Shown piece after piece: positions 58,088 through 64,000 of a DNA stretch of 64,000 nucleotides (position 1 is the stretch's first letter; every line of letters begins with the position of its first letter). A model generated the notes under the pieces. The model was not told the origin of the DNA and searched no databases. It was given only the letters and a program-made list of their open reading frames with translations. The stretch spans positions 372,001 to 436,000 of the forward strand of contig JARVLF010000005.1 in NCBI GenBank assembly GCA_030849465.1, in the 5' to 3' direction. Origin of the DNA: Moesziomyces globuligerus (taxonomy: Eukaryota; Basidiomycota; Ustilaginomycetes; Ustilaginales; Ustilaginaceae). The position numbers were made by a program, and so were the translations under genes.

Positions 58088-60005
58088 CGTTTGGTACCGT
58101 GGTGAGTGAGCTCCGCCTGCGGCCTGCCGCCCTGAAAAGCCAAGCGGCTGCAGCGAGGAGATGATTGCCAAATTTATCACACTCGCCTGTTTTTAATCAA
58201 AGACTGTCATCCTCATGGACCCGCTTGGCCCGGCTGGACTCGGCTAGCGCAGCTGCATTCCGCGGAGACCGCACACCTCCAATTCGGGCTCTCGATTAGC
58301 GACTCGCACCATCGCGAGCCTGCTGCGGCGGGGCGAGTAGAGTATGGCGGCGGGCGTGCTGTACCGTTTCGACTTTTGCCAAGCCCAAGAATCTGCCGAA
58401 TGTCCGCGGCTCACAAACACACTCGAAATCCGCAGCTCAGTCACGGGGCGGACGGGGCTGGCCATGGCCCGCTGTTAGCCGCGGTGTGAAAAGCAGCGAA
58501 GTTTTGGTCAATTCTTTTTTCCAAGTTGCCGGGTCGGCTGATTCTGGCAGGGGCGATCTCGCTGCGCTTTAGAGCACACCACTCACACTGCTGGCTGGCT
58601 GCGATTTGGCTGCAGTCGGATGCAGGAGAGCGCAGCGAAATTCAACTCATCGCCCCCGCTCAAGACGCCGATGCAAACAATCAACATCACAAGACGAGGA
58701 GCCGGATCTGGCCAAGCACAAGACTGCATTCGACGGCTCAGCCACCGACAACTCTGTAAATAAGATCAAGCGGACAAAACCACTCGCAGGCGCTCGCAGA
58801 CGGTCGCAGGCGGACGCACAGGGTGCTCGGCCAACTGGGAGCGATCGGATCGGAAGCGATGACCCGAAGGGCGGACCGCAGCGGAGAGAGAACAGGCAGC
58901 ACGCCGTAGTCAAGCCAGCCGCTTCGGAGTGCCAAATGCGCCTCTCTCTCTCGATCTCTCTTGCCGCCCACCGCGTGCGCTCCCGTGGCCCTGCGTCTCG
59001 CTAATGCCCGCACGCCATGGCTTGCTCCTCCGTCACCCCTTCCGCACGCGCTGATCCCGCAAGCCGATCTACCTGCAGCTTTGCGCATCCTTCGGAAGGA
59101 TGGCGTAGTATAAGCCGTTGTCAGCTCAGGAAGCCTCAACACGAATCCGCAACCTCCCGACTCGGCGTTCACGCTCCAGCCAGCTCGGCGGAACCAACCA
59201 GGCGTGCATCTGCCTCGTCCAATGACGTCGCAACACGGCCAATTTATTAATACCAAGTGCATGTGCTGCCGCCCTGGCCAAGCTCGAATTCCTCTCGGAG
59301 AAATGACCGGCCATGGCCAACCGCCTTCTTCCCACCTCGGATATCGCGCGGGCTCCTAAACTTGCCACTCGCTCCCTCGATGCCCTGCACCGCACCTGAC
59401 TGCAGATTCGACTTCAGATGCGAACAAGGCTACGCGAGAAACTCGTCCGCCTTTGGTTCTCCCGACACGATGCGCTCGTCGCGCGCGCCCATCTCCTCTC
59501 GTATCTCCTGCTCAGCCTCAGCTTGCCAGCGTCGCGCCAATTCTCGAACGAGCGGATCGGTCCGATGCGGGCCCCCTATCTTCGGTGCTCAACTGCTTCG
59601 GCGCCACCTTGGCGAGCAGCGAGCTTTTTGGCACCTCGATTTCAGCTTGCATTTTCCAAGATTTGCCAAGCGGTCTATTTTTCGAAGCCGCGGGTTCGGC
59701 CTACAGTATCGGGGTCTGCACATGGAGGCCTGCCCGATGTGACTCGATGCTGGCTCTCGTGGCTGGGCGCGTGCGGGCAATGCAGTGGACCCTGAGACGG
59801 GAGCGCCGAAGCAAGCGCCAACTCCACATGCCAACGCCGCTCCACAGCGCTTTGTGCCCATTTCCGTTGCCACACGGCCTCGGTTGCGGACGGGCCTCGG
59901 ACGCGTGTGCCAGTCTCGTGTGCTCAGACGCACATCCATCCTTGCTCGTCCTCAACCCCCCACCATCTGCCCGCCCGCCTACCTGCCTACCAGCCAACTA
60001 GCCAA

Positions 60006-60025
60006 CCAGCCAGCCAGCCAGCCAG
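60006..60025 (+). repeat. (CCAG)5 tetranucleotide repeat
   Basis: Five perfect CCAG copies 45-64 bp upstream of the muskelin ATG, in its probable leader. Confidence 0.95.
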
Positions 60026-60069
60026 CTAGGAAGGGCCCGCTTGCTACCGTCTCTGTCTTTACTCGCATC

Positions 60070-63000
60070 ATGTCTTCGCTCGGCGCCCCACCAGACGCTA
60101 ACGACACCGCTACTCCCTTGCACCACCTCCTCTCCTCGCCAAATGTCCCGCTCAAGTACTCCATCGCACAGGCCTCCTCCTGGTCCGGCACCTACCATCC
60201 CAGCAACATCCTCCATAATCGCCCGCATGAGATGTACTCCAGGTGGTCCGGCTCCTCTCAGCACGCCGTCAACTCCGCCGCCTCCTCCACCGGTACCGGC
60301 ATCCCCGTCAACAACTCCAGCTACCTCTCTCAGTCAACTGCTCCAGCCTCTTCCGGCGCAAACGCCGCATCCAACCCCACCTCCAGCCCATCGCCCTCCG
60401 CCTCGGCGCACCCACTCCCAAACCAGTCCGCCTCCGCTCGCCGCAGCGCCACCGTCCCCCTCATCGGCGCCGCCGTCCCTGGCCAGGTCCAGAAGCAGTA
60501 CATCATCCTCAAGCTCGACAAGCCCAGCGTCGTACGCTCCATCACCTTTGGCAAGTACCACAAGCCCCATCCTTGCAACCTTCGCGACTTCAAGGTCTAC
60601 GGCTCCACCAACATCGACAGCCTCCTCCCCTCTTCCTCCGTCCACGGTCGCCCCCCTGCCAGCAAGCGCCTCCTCCGCGGCGGCCTCAAGAACGACGCCA
60701 TCCCAGAGTCCTTTGAGCTTCGCTGGCTCGAAGACGCCGCCACCGGCTCCGGCTCCGGCTCCTCCATCGACAGTCCCATCCGAATCCCTGCCGATGGCGA
60801 GCCCGACCGCCGCGCTGCCACCAATGCGCTCGTCAACACCGGCAACGCCGTCCCCTTTGCCCTCCGCTACATCAAGATCGTCCCCCTCGCAGCTCACACA
60901 CCCAACTACAACTTCTCCATCTGGCACGTCGCCCTCGCCGGCGTCAGCGAGCCCGCACTCGTCTCGCGCGTCTCTCGCAGCTACGACTTTCATCGCCAGT
61001 CGAGCGCAACCCGCCTCATCCTCAAACACCTCCGCGATCACGGCCACCACACCGCCTTCCAGGCCCTCCTCCACTCGTCCCGCCTCGCTCCACCCGCGCC
61101 CACAGAGACGACCCTCGCAAGCCAAAAGATGCTGCCCTACAGCCCACATCGTCCCTTTGAGCATCCGCTCCTCACTTCTCTCTTTGACGCCCTCGTCCGT
61201 CGTGGCAACTGGGACGAGGCAGAGCTCTGCCTCAATCGCGCCGCCTATGGTGACATGGGCATCGAAGCTGGCAACAGCGGCTCCTCCACTCCCATGTCGC
61301 CAAGCGGCGTCACCTCGCCCCACGCCGCCAGCCTGACGCGCAGCGGCGTATGGGCGCAGCCTTGGCAAAAGTCGATGTTCTCCTCCTACATCTCTAGACA
61401 GATCCCCAAGGCCAGCTGGTCGCAGATCCATCCGTCGGCACCCGCCTCGCTTCCAGCGGCTTCGCAGCAACACGGCCAAGCAGCCGGTGGCCCCTCGCCC
61501 CTCGCCCCTTCGGGACGTGGCGGACATGCCATGGTCTTTGACTCGGACAAAGGCATCGCCTACCTCTTCGGTGGCTGGGACGGCCAGCGCGACCTCTCGG
61601 ATCTCTGGGCCTACCACGTGAGCGAGAATCGCTGGCGTCTCATCTCCGCAGACACACAGCTCCAGGGCGGGCCCAGCCCCCGAAGCTGCCACAAGATGTG
61701 CCTCGACGAAAAGAGCGGCTGTATCTACCTCCTCGGCCGCTACATCGACTACGAGAACGCGCCTCAGGCCGAGGCGGTCCCCGCGGACTCGGTCGCCCAC
61801 GCGACGCGCAACGTCGCTTCGCCTTTGGCTGCACTCCCCGTCACGCCGTCGTCGTCGACCGCGCGGACGACGCGTGCCAACTTCCTCGCGCGCTACCCCG
61901 AGTCCATCGCCCGCGACATTCAGATGATCCTCTCCGATGCGTCTGCACAGACCGACGACGTGGGAATGGAGGGCGCGGGCGCGACGAGTCAGGCTGCACC
62001 GAGCCGCCCCTCGCGACCATTCGACGCTGCCGCATCAACGCCGGCACCCGCTTCCGTGTCCGAATCGTCGCCGCTGCTCGTCGGCAATGGTGGAGCCGGC
62101 TCGGCAGATTCGATCGGACGCTCGCCCAGGATGTCGACGCGCATCCAGAGCGGCGCTCGTGTCGACTCGCAGCAGCGGACCGCGGCGCCCGCCTCGCCGC
62201 CCGGACGCGAGGCCGACTTCTTCCGTTTCTCGACGCGCTCCGAGCGCTGGGAACGCCTCAGCGCCGACACGTACGCCGACGGCGGGCCCAAGCTCATCTT
62301 TGACCACGGTCTGGTGATCGACGCGCAGAACCAGATGATGTACGTCTTTGGCGGCCGCGTCACCGACTCGGATCCGAACAAGTTTGAGTTCAGCGGCATG
62401 TGGCGCTACGACATCATCCAGCGCAGCTGGACCTTCCTCTTTGACGACCGCACCTCGAACGGCGCCAAGATCCTCAGCCGCTCGGGGCACAGTATGCTGC
62501 TCGACAGCGGCAGGCCGGGCGCGTCGGGGATCTCGCCGTCGCATACCCGCCAGATCTGGATCCTCGGCGGCCAGAGGGGCACCTCGGCGACGTTCCTCGC
62601 CGACATGTGGACCTACAACCTCGCCACGGGCGCTGTGCGCGAGGTGTCGAGGAACACGGCGCAGAACGGGCCCGAGGCGGCGTTCACCCAGCGCGCGACG
62701 ATCGACGTGGCCGCGCGCGAGATCAGCGTCTTCATCGGCCTGCTCGGCGGGCGCAACGAGCGCAAGCGCAGCGCGTTCTGGATCTTCAGCATCCCGCGCT
62801 CGTCGTGGCGCAAGGTGTACGAGTACGAGGGCGGCAGGTCGTCCGAGTTTGCCGCCGAGGCTACGGGTGCGGGCATCGGGGCCGAAGGCGGGCTGGGCCT
62901 CGGTGTGGGTGGCGCCGATGGGATCGATCTGGACGGCGAGCTGGAGGGCGACGAGGTGCCCGAGTCCGGTCCGCTGCAGGCGCTGCCGACGTATTCGGAC

Positions 63001-64000
63001 GACATGAGCGCGGACGAAGAGATGCCCATCGACCCGCCCGCCAACAGCTGGACCGCCTACACGGGTCAGAATGCTGCCGACGCCGGTGCTCCCGGTGGCG
63101 CAGGTCTCCCGGTAGCCAGTGCACAGCACGGCTCGGCTGCCAACGCGCGAAGCAGGCACGAAGCGCGAACGGGCACGGGCAACGCGATGAAGCCGTCCGA
63201 GCCACAGCCGCGGTATGCGGCGCAGCTGGTGTTTGACGATCGCAAGAAGCTGCACTACCTGCACGGCGGCAACCCGGAGGATGCGGCCGATCGATCGTAC
63301 CGCCTCGACGACTTTTGGCGACTAACGCTGCTCCGGCCCACGCCGGGCGAGATCCTGCGCAGGGCCAAGTTCCGCGTGCGAAGGCAGCGCTTCCTCGAGA
63401 TGACGCGCAACTTGGCACCGATGCCCAACGATTCGGACGAGGACATCGGGGCGTCGGTGCCGAGCATGGGAGCTGGGGCGGATGTGCGGCCTGGGTTGGG
63501 ACTCGAGGCGCTGATGTATCTGCAGACCGAGGTCGGCGCGGTGGTGGACCATTCGGACGAGGCCGAGTCGAGGCTCTTCCGTAGGCTCATGTCGCATTTG
63601 CTCAGTGCCGAGACCGGCGCGTCGGCGAGGGTGGGGATGGAGACGAGCGCGGATGAGCCCATGGGCGGCGCCCGGGAGCCAGAGCGCATCAACGTAGCGG
63701 GCGGGATCGGATCGTCACCGCTGAACCCAAACTCAGCATCGCTCTCCAACGAAGGGTGGGGCCCGGCCGGGTTCAAGCGCACGCGCGACGAGGCTGAGAC
63801 CGACGAGGCCGAGATGGGAAGCTCCGTCTCGTCGCTCCTGAGCGCAGACGAGGCTGGGTCAGAGACGATGCTGTCCGCGTCGCAGGTGCTGCAGCAGAGG
63901 ATGCGCAAGTCGGCACTAGGCACTGCAGCCGCGCCGAGGCTACCGACGCTCAATGTACGTGACGACGAGGGGAGGCCGTCGCCGCTGTACGTGGAGAGGA
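60070..64000 (+). CDS. Muskelin (discoidin, LisH/CTLH, kelch repeats), 3' partial
   Basis: The frame is open from the ATG at 60070 (MSSLGAPPDAND) to the window edge, 1310 codons, so the C terminus is missing. The N-terminal muskelin discoidin domain (about 27-285) has KYSIAQASSWSGTYHPSNIL and YIILKLDKPSVVRSITFGKYHKPHPCNLRDFKVYGS, a clear muskelin signature. A LisH/CTLH pair follows (RLILKHLRDHGHHTAFQALLH near 318, LFDALVRRGNWDEAELCLNRA near 375). Kelch repeats start near 481 (GGHAMVFDSDKGIAYLFGGWDG) and continue through MMYVFGGRV and RQIWILGGQRG. Muskelin is a substrate-side subunit of the GID/CTLH ubiquitin ligase. Long Ser/Ala-rich insertions separate the kelch repeats, making this longer than animal muskelin (about 735 residues). 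Confidence 0.92.
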   Translation, partial: MSSLGAPPDANDTATPLHHLLSSPNVPLKYSIAQASSWSGTYHPSNILHNRPHEMYSRWSGSSQHAVNSAASSTGTGIPVNNSSYLSQSTAPASSGANAASNPTSSPSPSASAHPLPNQSASARRSATVPLIGAAVPGQVQKQYIILKLDKPSVVRSITFGKYHKPHPCNLRDFKVYGSTNIDSLLPSSSVHGRPPASKRLLRGGLKNDAIPESFELRWLEDAATGSGSGSSIDSPIRIPADGEPDRRAATNALVNTGNAVPFALRYIKIVPLAAHTPNYNFSIWHVALAGVSEPALVSRVSRSYDFHRQSSATRLILKHLRDHGHHTAFQALLHSSRLAPPAPTETTLASQKMLPYSPHRPFEHPLLTSLFDALVRRGNWDEAELCLNRAAYGDMGIEAGNSGSSTPMSPSGVTSPHAASLTRSGVWAQPWQKSMFSSYISRQIPKASWSQIHPSAPASLPAASQQHGQAAGGPSPLAPSGRGGHAMVFDSDKGIAYLFGGWDGQRDLSDLWAYHVSENRWRLISADTQLQGGPSPRSCHKMCLDEKSGCIYLLGRYIDYENAPQAEAVPADSVAHATRNVASPLAALPVTPSSSTARTTRANFLARYPESIARDIQMILSDASAQTDDVGMEGAGATSQAAPSRPSRPFDAAASTPAPASVSESSPLLVGNGGAGSADSIGRSPRMSTRIQSGARVDSQQRTAAPASPPGREADFFRFSTRSERWERLSADTYADGGPKLIFDHGLVIDAQNQMMYVFGGRVTDSDPNKFEFSGMWRYDIIQRSWTFLFDDRTSNGAKILSRSGHSMLLDSGRPGASGISPSHTRQIWILGGQRGTSATFLADMWTYNLATGAVREVSRNTAQNGPEAAFTQRATIDVAAREISVFIGLLGGRNERKRSAFWIFSIPRSSWRKVYEYEGGRSSEFAAEATGAGIGAEGGLGLGVGGADGIDLDGELEGDEVPESGPLQALPTYSDDMSADEEMPIDPPANSWTAYTGQNAADAGAPGGAGLPVASAQHGSAANARSRHEARTGTGNAMKPSEPQPRYAAQLVFDDRKKLHYLHGGNPEDAADRSYRLDDFWRLTLLRPTPGEILRRAKFRVRRQRFLEMTRNLAPMPNDSDEDIGASVPSMGAGADVRPGLGLEALMYLQTEVGAVVDHSDEAESRLFRRLMSHLLSAETGASARVGMETSADEPMGGAREPERINVAGGIGSSPLNPNSASLSNEGWGPAGFKRTRDEAETDEAEMGSSVSSLLSADEAGSETMLSASQVLQQRMRKSALGTAAAPRLPTLNVRDDEGRPSPLYVER

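Larger units (their letters stand above)
57380..60069. other. Long gene-free region between the Ser-rich gene and muskelin
   Basis: 2.7 kb with weak open frames on both strands (for example 58738-59262 minus, 59453-60001 plus) whose translations are unlike any family I recognise. It contains a TTTTC repeat, a TTATTAATA stretch near 59243 and the CCAG repeat next to the muskelin start. No tRNA was recognised. Confidence 0.5.

Noticed and set aside
58738..59262. A 174-codon minus-strand frame in the muskelin upstream gap
   Set aside because: No signal peptide, domain or homology recognised, and composition matches the surrounding noncoding sequence.
2953..64000. Possible secretory-pathway gene cluster (OSBP, ALG11, Rab, ERO1, BET4, EFR3, Vps3844)
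   Set aside because: These are common housekeeping genes mixed with unrelated ones on both strands; there is no shared regulation or order that suggests a functional cluster.

Overview
The window is nuclear DNA of a basidiomycete fungus, most likely a smut or smut-related yeast (Ustilaginaceae: Ustilago, Sporisorium, Pseudozyma or Moesziomyces type). The basis is the high GC content, short intergenic gaps, mostly intronless genes with a few 66-89 nt GT-AG introns, typical fungal proteins (DASH subunit, EFR3, IKS1-type kinase, DUF3844 protein), and a secreted ribonuclease very close to RNase U2 of Ustilago sphaerogena. I found 25 protein-coding genes supported by recognisable families or strong coding signal, one possible decayed gene, no tRNA or rRNA gene, and no transposon.

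Layout, left to right. 1-12.6 kb: secreted RNase U2-like gene (four exons), an ankyrin-PH-ORD oxysterol-binding protein, a PHOSPHO-type HAD phosphatase, a GPI-type aspartic protease, and a long repeat-bearing intergenic stretch. 12.6-24.6 kb: a DH-PH Rho exchange factor with a Gly/Pro-rich region and an extra C-terminal domain, a Dpb3/CHRAC15-like histone-fold gene divergent from MLH1 across a promoter with a perfect MluI cell-cycle box, a possibly decayed gene, ALG11, and an F-box/LRR-like gene. 24.9-32.1 kb: DAM1 with an unusual winged-helix tail, a B12D/NDUFA4-like mitochondrial protein, an EFM6-like methyltransferase, a Rab4-like GTPase with altered G3 and G4 motifs, and ADA2. 33-41 kb: RRP3 and BCD1 in tandem, an IKS1-like kinase, and a Vps3844/DUF3844 protein. 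41-50 kb: EFR3 divergent from ERO1 (with a Hac1/XBP1-type site upstream of ERO1), then CRD1 and BET4 sharing a 207-bp promoter. 50-64 kb: a small secreted protein made of two eight-cysteine modules, a GH30 glycosidase, a large disordered Ser/Pro-rich protein, a 2.7-kb gene-free stretch, and a muskelin (discoidin-LisH-kelch) gene cut by the right edge.

There is no operon or biosynthetic cluster. Many genes serve the secretory and membrane system (OSBP, ALG11, Rab, BET4, ERO1, EFR3, Vps3844), but these are common housekeeping functions, and I regard the clustering as chance. The parts most worth following are the Dam1-winged-helix architecture, the duplicated eight-cysteine secreted protein next to a secreted GH30 enzyme, the Rab with a non-canonical nucleotide pocket, the Rho-GEF with a RanBP1-like tail, and the MCB-bearing divergent promoter of two replication/repair genes.
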